From positions 2,999,331 to 3,041,052 of the forward strand of contig NZ_GG657754.1 of assembly GCF_000158915.1 (NCBI RefSeq): 41,722 nt of DNA. Direction: 5' to 3'. Both the position numbers and the translations under genes were made by a program. The stretch is from Streptomyces himastatinicus ATCC 53653. Lineage in GTDB: Bacteria; Actinomycetota; Actinomycetes; Streptomycetales; Streptomycetaceae. Of this stretch, positions 7,047-14,636 are shown piece by piece (within the stretch, counting starts at the first letter, position 1; each line of letters opens with the position of its first letter). The notes below the pieces were generated by a model that saw only the letters and a program-made list of their open reading frames with translations, ran no database searches and had not been told where the DNA came from.

Positions 7047-8390
7047 TCAGGAGCCCTTCCCCGCCGGCTCCAGCACCGCCACGCACTCCACGTGGTGCGT
7101 CACCGGGAACAGGTCGAACGCGCGCAGGCGGCGCGGGGCGTAGCCCGCGTCGTGGAAGTAGGCGAGGTCGCGGGCCAGGGCTGCCGGGTCGCAGGCTACG
7201 TAGGCGATGCGGCGGGCGCCCAGGGAGGCGAGGTGGGCGACGGTCTCCTTGCCCGCGCCCGCGCGGGGCGGGTCGAGGACGATCAGGTCGGCCTCGGTGA
7301 TGCCGGTGCGGGGCAGGACCTGCTCGACCTTGCCGTGTTCGATGCGGACGCGGTCCAGGTCCTGGAGGTTGTGGCGGGCGTCCTCGGCCGCGCGCTTGGA
7401 GGACTCGATGCCGAGCACCGCGCCGCGCTCGCCGACGCGCTCGCCGAGGGCGCCCGCGAAGAGGCCGACACCGCAGTAGAGGTCGAGCGCGGTGTCGCCC
7501 TTGCGGGGCATGAGGCCCTGCATGACGGCCTCGACCAGCAGGTCCGCGGCCTTGGGGTGGACCTGCCAGAAGCCGCCCTCGCCGACGCGCCAGGTGCGGT
7601 CCGCGGCGCGTTCGCGGACGAAGGGGCGGCCGTGGACGCGGTGCACCAGGCGCTGGCGCTCGCGGCCGCGGGACTCCGCGATGCGCAGGACGGAGACCGG
7701 GCGGTCGAGCTCGACGATCGGCAGCCGGGCGCCGGGGCGGGGGGTGAGGACGACCTGACGGTCGGAGGAGCCGGTGGCGGCGATGGCCTCGATGCTTTCG
7801 ATCTGCGGCCATTCCCGCTTCTCGATGCCGAGTTCGGTGACCCCGGGCGCGGCGATCAGGCAGTGGTCGACGGGCTCCACCTCGTGCGAGCGGTGGCGGC
7901 GCAGCCCGGGGCGACCCTGCTCGTCCACCGCGTACTGGAGCCGGGTGCGCCAGGCCGGGACCTCGCCGCGGGCCACCTTGTCGCCGGGGGCGGGTTCGAC
8001 GGTGCCGTCCCAGCGGGCGTCCTCGGGAGTGAGCCCGGCGAGCCGCTGAAGCTGCTCGGTGATCACCTCGGCCTTGAGCCTGCGCTGGGCGCCGGGGGCG
8101 ACGTGCTGCCAGTCGCAGCCGCCGCACCGGCCGGGGCCGGAGAACGGGCAGGGGGCTTCCACCCGGTCCTTGGCGGGGTCCAGGATCCGCACCGCGTCGG
8201 CGCGCAGGAAGCGCGCGCCCTCCTCGCCCTCGGTGATCCTGGCGACGACCCGTTCACCGGGCAGGGTGTGGCGTACGAAGAGCACCTGGCCCTCGGCGGT
8301 GCGGGCGATGCAGTGACCGCCGTGCGCCACCGGGCCGACCTCGACCTCGTACTCCTCGCCGACCAGCGACGTCTTGGGCTCACTTGGCAT
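7047..8390 (-). CDS. TrmA/RlmD-family 5-methyluridine RNA methyltransferase
   Basis: A 447-aa class I SAM-dependent methyltransferase of the TrmA/RumA family, which makes 5-methyluridine in rRNA or tRNA. In order: a TRAM-like N-terminal beta-barrel (residues about 8-60); a cysteine group C-P-F-S-G-P-G-R-C-G-G-C plus a later D-H-C that suit a 4Fe-4S cluster; the SAM-binding A-L-D-L-Y-C-G-V-G-L-F; the I-V-L-D-P-P-R-A-G motif; the catalytic cysteine in Y-V-A-C-D-P-A-A-L-A-R-D; and the terminal H-H-V-E-C-V segment with the base/acid glutamate. The ATG at 8390 was preferred to a longer start at 8459 because the TRAM domain begins right after it. The exact target nucleotide cannot be decided from sequence. 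It is followed, in the same direction, by the hemerythrin remnant. Confidence 0.93.
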   Translation of the reverse strand: MPSEPKTSLVGEEYEVEVGPVAHGGHCIARTAEGQVLFVRHTLPGERVVARITEGEEGARFLRADAVRILDPAKDRVEAPCPFSGPGRCGGCDWQHVAPGAQRRLKAEVITEQLQRLAGLTPEDARWDGTVEPAPGDKVARGEVPAWRTRLQYAVDEQGRPGLRRHRSHEVEPVDHCLIAAPGVTELGIEKREWPQIESIEAIAATGSSDRQVVLTPRPGARLPIVELDRPVSVLRIAESRGRERQRLVHRVHGRPFVRERAADRTWRVGEGGFWQVHPKAADLLVEAVMQGLMPRKGDTALDLYCGVGLFAGALGERVGERGAVLGIESSKRAAEDARHNLQDLDRVRIEHGKVEQVLPRTGITEADLIVLDPPRAGAGKETVAHLASLGARRIAYVACDPAALARDLAYFHDAGYAPRRLRAFDLFPVTHHVECVAVLEPAGKGS

Positions 8391-8489
8391 GGCGGGCTCG
8401 GCTCCAGAGGGGGTGAGGGTGTGGTGGGAACAGCAGCCCACCAGTCTACGGCCCCGCACCCCCGGCCCGTCCCGCGCGGGCCCGCGGGG

Positions 8490-10571
8490 CTACCGCCCCG
8501 GCGTGCGGACGCCCGTCTTCTCGGCCTTGCGCTCGCCCTTCGGCCGCTGCGGGACGACGGGGCCGCGCCGGACCGAGCCCGGGGCGTTCCACTCGGCGCG
8601 CTTGCGGGCGCGCTTGCGGGCCAGCTCCGAGGAGTCCAGCTGCCAGGGTACGGAGGTCACCATCACGCCGGGGGTGAACAGCAGCCGGCCCTTGAGCCGC
8701 AGCGCGCTCTGGTTGTGCAGCAGGTGCTCGTACCAGTGGCCGACCACGTACTCGGGGATGTAGACGGAGACCACATCGCGCGGGCTCTCCCGGCGCAGCC
8801 CCTTGACGTAGTCGATGACCGGGCGGGTGATCTCGCGGTACGGCGAGTCGAGGATCTTCAGCGGGACGTCGATGCCGCGCTCGTGCCACTCGGTCTGGAG
8901 CGCCTTGGTCTCGGCGGGGTCGACGTTGATGCTCAGCGCCTCCAGCCGGTGGGAGCGCATCAGCTTGGCGTAGGCCAGGGCGCGCAGCGTCGGCTTGTGG
9001 ATCTTGGATACGAGGACGATGGAGTGCACCCGGGAGGGGCGGACCTCGTCCTCGTCGTGCTGCTCCTCGGCCGCGGCCAGTTCCTCGGAGACGCCGTCGT
9101 AGTGGCGCCGGATCGCGCTCATGGTGATGTAGAAGACGGCCATGCCGAGCAGCGCCACCCACGCGCCGTGGGTGAACTTGGTGAGCAGCACGACGACCAG
9201 GACAAGACCGGTGAAGAAGGCGCCGAAGGTGTTGATCGCGCGGGCGCGGATCATGCGGCGGCGGGCGGCCTGGTCGCGCTCGGTGGCCAGATGGCGGTTC
9301 CAGTGCCGCACCATGCCGGTCTGGCTGAGGGTGAAGGAGACGAAGACGCCGACGATGTAGAGCTGGATCAGCCGGGTCGAGTCCGCGCCGTAGATGTAGA
9401 CGAGGACCGCGGCGGCCCCGGCGAGCAGCACGATGCCGTTGGAGAAGGCGAGCCGGTCGCCGCGGGTGTGCAGCTGGCGCGGCAGGTAGCGGTCCTGGGC
9501 GAGGATCGAGCCGAGCAGCGGGAAGCCGTTGTACGCGGTGTTGGCGGCCAGGAACAGGACCAGCGCGGTGGCCGCGGCGAGCACCACGAACAGGAACGAG
9601 CCGTCGCCGAAGACGGCGGCCGCGACCTGCGAGATCACGGGGTTCTGGGTGTAACCGGAGCCGAGCGCGGCGCCGTCCTTGAACAGATCGTGGGCCGGGT
9701 CCTCGGCCATCTTGACGTTGGTGACCATGGCGAGGGTGATGATGCCGACGAACATGGTGACGGCGAGGCCGCCCATCAGCGCCAGCGTCGTCGCGGCGTT
9801 CCGGCTCTTGGGCTTGCGGAAGGCGGGCACCCCGTTGCTGATGGCCTCGACGCCGGTGAGGGCGGCGCAGCCGTCGGAGAAGGCGCGCAGCAGCAGGAAG
9901 ATGAGGGCGAAGCCGGCCAGCCCGGTCTGTTCGGCGTGGACCTCGAAACCGGCGGTGGGGGCCTTCATGTCGTCGCCGAGGACGAGCGCGCGGTAGGCGC
10001 CCCAGAGGATCATCACGAAGACGCCGCCGACGAAGACGTACGTGGGGATCGCGAAGAGCTTGCCCGACTCGCGGACGCCGCGCAGGTTCATCAGGGTCAG
10101 CAACAGGATCATCGCGACCGCGACGAGCGTCTTGTGCTCGACGATGAAGGGGACGGCGGAGCCGAGGTTCTCCACCCCGGAGGAGATCGACACGGCCACC
10201 GTCAGGACGTAGTCCACCAGCAGGGCGCTGGCGACGGTGAGACCCGCCTTGGGGCCGAGGTTGGTGTTGGCGACCTCGTAGTCGCCGCCCCCGCTGGGGT
10301 ACGCGTGCACGTTCTGGCGGTAGGAGGCGACCACCGTGAACATGAGCACGATGATCGCGATCGTGATCCACGGTGAGTAGTGGTAAGCCGACGCACCCGC
10401 CACGGAAAGGACGATCATCACCTGCCCAGGCGCATACGCGACGGAGGACAGGGGGTCGGAGGCGAAGACAGGGAGCGCGATGCGCTTCGGGAGGAGGGTC
10501 TCCCCCAGCTTGTCGCTGCGCAGCGCGCGCCCGATCAGGATCCGTTTCGGGACGTCGGTCAGTTTGGACAC
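8490..10571 (-). CDS. KimA-like (APC superfamily) potassium importer
   Basis: A 693-aa integral membrane protein with about 12 transmembrane segments (residues about 30-480) and a cytoplasmic C-terminal domain of about 200 aa. It shares with Bacillus KimA (YdaO) the string of signature segments: an N-terminal I-G-R-x-L-R-S; S-D-P-L-S-S-V-A-Y; S-Y-R-Q-N-V-H-A-Y-P-S-G-G-G; L-L-V-D-Y-V-L-T-V-A-V-S-I-S; G-C-A-A-L-T-G-V-E-A-I-S-N; and F-T-L-S-Q-T-G-M. The C-terminal domain keeps the H-N-Q-S-A-L-R-L segment. KimA is a proton-coupled K+ importer controlled by c-di-AMP in Firmicutes; the same substrate is inferred here. The TrkA-like RCK genes at 16603-17951 and the kdp locus support this. Upstream, only 88 bp separate it from the end of the CYP154 gene. 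A charged K/R-rich tail of about 40 aa is not shared with KimA. Confidence 0.88.
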   Translation of the reverse strand: MSKLTDVPKRILIGRALRSDKLGETLLPKRIALPVFASDPLSSVAYAPGQVMIVLSVAGASAYHYSPWITIAIIVLMFTVVASYRQNVHAYPSGGGDYEVANTNLGPKAGLTVASALLVDYVLTVAVSISSGVENLGSAVPFIVEHKTLVAVAMILLLTLMNLRGVRESGKLFAIPTYVFVGGVFVMILWGAYRALVLGDDMKAPTAGFEVHAEQTGLAGFALIFLLLRAFSDGCAALTGVEAISNGVPAFRKPKSRNAATTLALMGGLAVTMFVGIITLAMVTNVKMAEDPAHDLFKDGAALGSGYTQNPVISQVAAAVFGDGSFLFVVLAAATALVLFLAANTAYNGFPLLGSILAQDRYLPRQLHTRGDRLAFSNGIVLLAGAAAVLVYIYGADSTRLIQLYIVGVFVSFTLSQTGMVRHWNRHLATERDQAARRRMIRARAINTFGAFFTGLVLVVVLLTKFTHGAWVALLGMAVFYITMSAIRRHYDGVSEELAAAEEQHDEDEVRPSRVHSIVLVSKIHKPTLRALAYAKLMRSHRLEALSINVDPAETKALQTEWHERGIDVPLKILDSPYREITRPVIDYVKGLRRESPRDVVSVYIPEYVVGHWYEHLLHNQSALRLKGRLLFTPGVMVTSVPWQLDSSELARKRARKRAEWNAPGSVRRGPVVPQRPKGERKAEKTGVRTPGR

Positions 10572-10609
10572 GCTGAGGATCGTAAAGGGTGGGCCGGGCG
10601 CCCGCCCAG

Positions 10610-10639
10610 CCGCCTGCCCACGCTGAGACGGGCGGGCGG
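10610..10639 (-). terminator. Candidate terminator between CYP154 and the K+ importer
   Basis: CCGCCTGCCC (10610-10619) pairs with GGGCGGGCGG (10630-10639), a 10-bp stem with one G-U pair and a 10-nt loop, in the 88-bp gap after the last conservon gene. It would limit read-through from the conservon into the transporter gene. Confidence 0.4.
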
Positions 10640-10659
10640 CGGGACGGGCCGTACGGCGG

Positions 10660-11889
10660 TCAGGACAGCCGAACCGGCAGGGCGCGGTGGCCGTTGGAAA
10701 TGAAGGACTCCACCGGCTCCAGCGCGTCCTGCCCGGACGCTAGCGAGAGTCGAGGGAAGCGGTCGAACAGGGCCGGGAGCGCGATCGCGGCCTCCAGCCG
10801 GGCCAGCGGTGCGCCGACGCACAGATGGACACCGTGGCCGAAGGCGAGATGGCTCTTGAGCTGCCGGGTGACGTCGAAGGCGGCGGCGTCCTCGCCGTGG
10901 ATCTCGGGGTCGCGTCCGGCGGCCGCGTAGGCGGCGAGGATCGCGTCGCCCTTGCGCAGCACCACCCCGCCCTCCAGCTCGATGTCCTCGACGGCGTAGC
11001 GCAGCGGCAGGTTGGCGACCGGGGCGGAGTGCCGCAGAGTCTCCTCGATCACGTCCTCCCACGAGGCCCGGCCCTCGCGCACATGGGCGAGCTGCTCGGG
11101 ATTGGTGAGGAGCGCGTGGACCGCGTTGTCCAGGAGGTTGACCGTGGTCTCGTGCCCGCGGTGAGCATCAGCGCGAGGGTGTCGCACAGCTCACGCTCGC
11201 TCAGCGGCGGAGTCCTCCTCCGCTGCGTACGGCGATCAGCCGCTGGTCAGGTCGTCGCCTGGCCGCTCGCGCTTGGAGGCCACGAGCGCCGCCATGATGG
11301 CGTCCATCTCGGCGGAGGCGGCCGCGACCTCCTCCGGCGAGGTGGTGGTGCGGAAGGAGCTGTCAGCGAACGCGCTCATCCGCGCGCGCAGCCCCTCGTC
11401 GGTGAGCCCGAACAGCTCGTAGATCACCTGAAGCGGCAGCGGGTACGCGTACCCCTCGCGCAGATCGACCGGCTCACCGGGCGGGGCGGCGGCCAGGCGG
11501 TCCAGCAGATCGGCGGAGATCGCCTCGATGCGCGGCCGCAGGGCGGCGGTGCGCCGCGCGGTGAACGCCTTGGAGACCAGGGTGCGCAGCCTGCGGTGGT
11601 CCGCTCCGTAGGCCGTGAACATGTTCTGCACGGCCACCCAGTTGATCAGCGGCCAGTCGGACGTGACCTCACCCTCGTGCCAGGCCCGCCAGTGCAGGCG
11701 CGGGTTCTTGGACACCCGCGGGTCGGTCAGGAGCTGCTTGAGCAGGCTCTGGCGGCTTATTGCCCACGCCACCAAGCCCCCAGGAAGCCCCACAGGCGTC
11801 GCGGGCCCTTGGCTTCGGACGCGGTCGGCTTCGGCGTTGATGTCGCTGCCGGTGGGGTCGAGGACGAGGGGACGGGACTCGTGGACCAC
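10660..11889 (-). pseudogene. CYP154-type cytochrome P450 (conservon cvnF position), frameshifted
   Basis: Together the fragments make one P450 of about 405 aa. The first (GTG at 11889, GGGAG ribosome site) covers the N-terminal half with H-R-R-L-R-T-L-V-S-K-A-F and ends at a premature stop at 11236. The second, from about 11160 down to 10660, starts inside the I-helix (G-H-E-T-T) and carries the K-helix E-E-T-L-R and the heme-ligand motif F-G-H-G-V-H-L-C-V-G. Between them, L-I-A-V-R-S, E-E-D-S and L-S-E-R-E-L-C-D-T-L-A-L-M-L-T-A-G occur in three different frames, so at least three indels lie in about 80 bp, mostly in G or C runs. CYP154 enzymes are small-molecule hydroxylases regularly encoded after a CYP157 gene in conservons. 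The first 133 bp overlap the CYP157 gene, which is unusually long for this junction. Confidence 0.85.
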
Positions 11890-13262
11890 TGGTTGTCTCC
11901 CTGGGGCTCGGCGGGCTGTCGTTGCGCGGGCACGGCCGCGGCGGGCGGCATGGAGGCGGGTTCAGGGGCCGGCTTCGTGAGGACGGGGAACCGCACGGGG
12001 AGCGACGCCAGAGCGCGGTTGAAGGGGCCGGGGCGCCAGGTCAACTGGTCGGACGACACCGCGAGTTGCATATCGGGGAGGCGGTCGAGAAGCCTTTCGA
12101 TGGCCACGGAGGCGATGACCCGGGCGGGACCCTCGGCGGGGCAGCGGTGGGCGCCCACGCTCCAGGCGAGGTGGGCACGGTTGCCCGCGCGGCCCTGGGA
12201 GGTCAGCACGGGGTCGGTGTTGGCCGCGGCGTAGCTGGTGAGCACCACGTCGCCCTTGCGCAGCCGCACGCCGCCCATCTCGACGTCGTAGCGGGCGAAC
12301 CGGGTACCGAAGTTGGCCAGCGGCGGATCGGCCCACAGCACCTCGTCCAGGGCGTCCTGGACGGGCAGGCTGCCGCCGGACAGCTCACCGGCGAACCGGT
12401 CGTCCGACAGCAGCAGCCGCAGCGCGTTGCCGATCAGGTTCACCTGGGGTTCGGTACCGGCCGCCATCAGCAGCGCGATCTGCTGCATCAGCTCGTCGTC
12501 GGCCAGCCGCGAGGGGTGGGCGATCATCCAGGAGGTGACGTCGGCGCCGGGCTTCTGGCGCTTGGCGTCGACGAGGTCCGCCATGTAGCGCGACAGGTCC
12601 TCGTTGGCCTGCCCCGTTTCGGCGCTGCTCGCGTCGAACATGATCGTGAGGATCCGGATCAGTTCGCTGCTCTGCTCCGGAGGGGCACCGAAGAGCCGGT
12701 TGAACACCATCAGCGGGATGATCCCCGCGTACTCGCTCAGCAGCTCGGCCTCGCCCTGCTCCACGAAGGAGTCGATGAGGGTGTCCGCGCTGCGCTCCAC
12801 GTAGTCGCTCAGCGCGTGCGAGTCCACCCGGCTGAGGCTGTCGGTGATCGCCCCGCGGTAGCGGGCGTGCTGCTCGCCGTCGGTGAACAGGGCGTTGGGC
12901 CGGAACTCCATCATCGGCAGCACGGGGCTGTCCGCCGGGAGCCGGCCCTCAGTGAGGGCGGCCCAGTGACGGGGGTCCTTGGCGAACCGCTCGGTGTCGC
13001 GCAGGACCTCCAGCGCCGTGGAGTAGCCGGTGACCAGAAACGCGTCGACCCCCGGGGCGAGCTCCACCGGGGTGATGGGCCCCGCGGCCCGCATCCGCGC
13101 ATAGATCCCGTGCGGATCGGCGGCGAAGTCGGCGCCGTACATCGGCACCCGGGCGCCATGCCCCAGGGGACCGGCGGAACCGGACACACCGCCTTGGTGC
13201 GCGGGGCAGCCCGGCGGTGGTGCGGTTCCGGTGACGGCCTCGAGGTCTGGACGGTGGGTCAC
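11757..13262 (-). CDS. CYP157-type cytochrome P450 lacking the ExxR arginine (cvnE position)
   Basis: A 501-aa P450 (usual core about 410-430 aa plus an Ala/Pro-rich tail from about 430). Visible motifs: I-helix A-A-G-T-E-P-Q at 267-273 and the heme-binding W-S-V-G-A-H-R-C-P-A-E-G at 367-378 with Cys374 as the iron ligand. The K-helix, normally E-x-x-R, reads E-V-L-W at 307-310. Loss of this arginine is the published hallmark of the CYP157 family, whose members occur next to CYP154 in Streptomyces conservons, so it supports the assignment rather than indicating damage. It starts 18 bp after the GTPase gene and is the fifth gene of the conservon. Its substrate is unknown. The tail shares 133 bp with the CYP154 gene; an upstream frame slip may have lengthened it. 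Confidence 0.87.
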   Translation of the reverse strand: MTHRPDLEAVTGTAPPPGCPAHQGGVSGSAGPLGHGARVPMYGADFAADPHGIYARMRAAGPITPVELAPGVDAFLVTGYSTALEVLRDTERFAKDPRHWAALTEGRLPADSPVLPMMEFRPNALFTDGEQHARYRGAITDSLSRVDSHALSDYVERSADTLIDSFVEQGEAELLSEYAGIIPLMVFNRLFGAPPEQSSELIRILTIMFDASSAETGQANEDLSRYMADLVDAKRQKPGADVTSWMIAHPSRLADDELMQQIALLMAAGTEPQVNLIGNALRLLLSDDRFAGELSGGSLPVQDALDEVLWADPPLANFGTRFARYDVEMGGVRLRKGDVVLTSYAAANTDPVLTSQGRAGNRAHLAWSVGAHRCPAEGPARVIASVAIERLLDRLPDMQLAVSSDQLTWRPGPFNRALASLPVRFPVLTKPAPEPASMPPAAAVPAQRQPAEPQGDNQWSTSPVPSSSTPPAATSTPKPTASEAKGPRRLWGFLGAWWRGQ

Positions 13263-13280
13263 ACATTCTCCTGGGACGAA

Positions 13281-13877
13281 CTAACGGGTGTGCCGGGCCT
13301 GTAGATACTGGACGAGGGCGATCAGGGCGTGGGTGGAGGAGATCCGGTCCCTGGCGTCACAGGTGACCAGCGGGGTCTCCGGCAGCAGATCGAGCGCCTC
13401 CCGGACCTCCGTCTCGGCGAAGCGGGGCGCCCCCTCGAAGTGGTTGACGGCGACCGCGTACGGCAGCCCCTGCTCCTCCAGGACGGCCATCACCGGGAAG
13501 GACTGCTCCAGCCGACGGGTGTCGGCGAGCACCAGCGCGCCCAGCGCGCCGTGCGTCATGTCCTTCCACATCCGGGTGAAGCGCTGCTGTCCGGGCGCGC
13601 CGAAGAGGTACAGGACCAGGGACTCGCTGAGGGTGAGCCGGCCGAAGTCCATGGCGACCGTGGTGGTCGTCTTCTCCTCGATGCCGGCGAGGTCGTCGAT
13701 CAGCGCACCGGCCTGAGTCATCGTCTCCTCGGTGCGCAGCGGGCGGATTTCGGACAGCGAGCCCACGAAGGTCGTCTTGCCGACCGCGAAGTGCCCGACG
13801 ACCAGCAGCTTGGCCGCGGTCCGTACGGTCTGGGGCAGATAGACCGCGCCCTGGTCAGAGGCGAGCGCGGAGTCCAT
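13281..13877 (-). CDS. cvnD: Conservon small GTPase CvnD
   Basis: A 198-aa Ras/MglA-like GTPase of the conservon type. G1 (P-loop) is G-H-F-A-V-G-K-T at residues 28-35. G3 is F-G-A-P-G-Q-Q-R-F at 92-100, with the usual D-x-x-G aspartate replaced as in other CvnD proteins. The G4 position reads V-N-H-F-E-G at 144-149, departing from N-K-x-D. Conservon proteins form a membrane-associated complex in which CvnA-C bind the GTPase and regulate its nucleotide state, with effects on development and secondary metabolism in Streptomyces. It overlaps cvnC by 23 bp and is followed 18 bp later by the CYP157 gene, so it belongs to the same operon. Confidence 0.95.
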   Translation of the reverse strand: MDSALASDQGAVYLPQTVRTAAKLLVVGHFAVGKTTFVGSLSEIRPLRTEETMTQAGALIDDLAGIEEKTTTTVAMDFGRLTLSESLVLYLFGAPGQQRFTRMWKDMTHGALGALVLADTRRLEQSFPVMAVLEEQGLPYAVAVNHFEGAPRFAETEVREALDLLPETPLVTCDARDRISSTHALIALVQYLQARHTR

Positions 13878-14211
13878 CGAGCACCTCCTGGAGGAGCTGG
13901 GTCTCGGGGAGTTCGGCCTTCGGGATGGGGGCCCGGGTGCTGATGTGGCCGCTGTCGACCAGATCGCCCAGCAGGACCTTGGTGACGCTCACCGGCAGCT
14001 CCAGATACCCGGCGACCTCGGCGACCGACAGCGCGCCGCCGAGGCAGAGGTCCATGACCCCCCGCTTCTCCGGGCTGAGCCCGGTGAGCGGCCGGTCGGG
14101 GTGGGCCATGACCAGGGTCACCAGGTCGAAGGTGTTGCGGCTCGGGTAGGCACGGCCGTCGGTCACGACATACGGCCGTACCAAACCTCGTTCGTGCCTG
14201 CCCGGACTCAT
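13855..14211 (-). CDS. cvnC: Conservon protein CvnC (DUF742, winged-helix-like)
   Basis: A 118-aa DUF742 protein. It shows the family's R-P-Y-V-V-T-D-G-R-A segment at residues 12-21, a leucine-rich middle, and an HTH-like stretch L-S-V-A-E-V-A-G-Y-L-E-L-P-V-S-V-T-K-V-L-L from about 61 to 81, then the D-L-V-D-S-G-H-I wing. DUF742 proteins are always the third member of conservons and take part in the CvnA-D complex; DNA binding has not been a general finding for them. The ATG at 14211 overlaps the cvnB stop (ATGA), and the gene's end overlaps cvnD by 23 bp, so the three are translationally coupled. Confidence 0.94.
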   Translation of the reverse strand: MSPGRHERGLVRPYVVTDGRAYPSRNTFDLVTLVMAHPDRPLTGLSPEKRGVMDLCLGGALSVAEVAGYLELPVSVTKVLLGDLVDSGHISTRAPIPKAELPETQLLQEVLDGLRARL

Positions 14212-14636
14212 GCGGGACTGCCGATCCCCTGCCAGGCCGCGCCCTGCCGCGGCGGGCTGGTCAGTTCCTTGCCCAGCCGGTCGACCAGCTTCTGCATCCG
14301 GTAGCTGACCGCCTCCATGTCCACGTGCTCGGTGGCCGAGACGGCCAGGTACGCGCCGGGACCGGCGGCGATCAGGAAGACGTAGCCGCCGACGAACTCG
14401 ACCAGCGTCTGCTGCCAGGGCGTCTCGTCGCGGTCGCAGAACTCGGAGGTGCTGCGACTGATCGACTGGAGCCCGGAGAGCGCCGCGGCCTGGCGTTCGG
14501 CCTCGTCCCGCGCGATGCCCGCGGAGTGCGCCCGCAGCATCCCGTCCGCGGAGAGCAGGATCGCGTGCTGTGCCTCCGGCATCTTGACCACCTCGTCGAG
14601 CATCCATCCCAGCTCGTTGTTCATGTGGTCGTTCAT
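14208..14636 (-). CDS. cvnB: Conservon roadblock/LC7 protein CvnB
   Basis: A 142-aa roadblock/LC7-domain protein. The family pattern is clear: N-terminal L-G-W-M-L-D-E-V-V at residues 9-17, the H-A-I-L-L-S-A-D-G-M-L strand pair, an A-A-L-S-G-L helix at about 51-56, and the G-x-Y-L-A-V-S-A strand. MglB-like roadblock proteins act as GTPase partners, and in conservons CvnB binds CvnD and CvnA. Start and stop both overlap neighbours by four bases (ATGA with cvnA at 14633-14636 and with cvnC at 14208-14211), the tight packing typical of these operons. Confidence 0.95.
   Translation of the reverse strand: MNDHMNNELGWMLDEVVKMPEAQHAILLSADGMLRAHSAGIARDEAERQAAALSGLQSISRSTSEFCDRDETPWQQTLVEFVGGYVFLIAAGPGAYLAVSATEHVDMEAVSYRMQKLVDRLGKELTSPPRQGAAWQGIGSPA

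Noticed and set aside
7092..10376. A very long open frame on the plus strand opposite the methyltransferase and KimA-like genes
   Set aside because: It is an antisense shadow caused by high GC. The minus-strand proteins have clear family motifs, and its translation is a low-complexity mix of V, D, G, A and R.
10572..10659. Possible c-di-AMP (ydaO-type) riboswitch before the KimA-like gene
   Set aside because: The 88-bp gap is too short for the ydaO fold and only a simple hairpin is seen.
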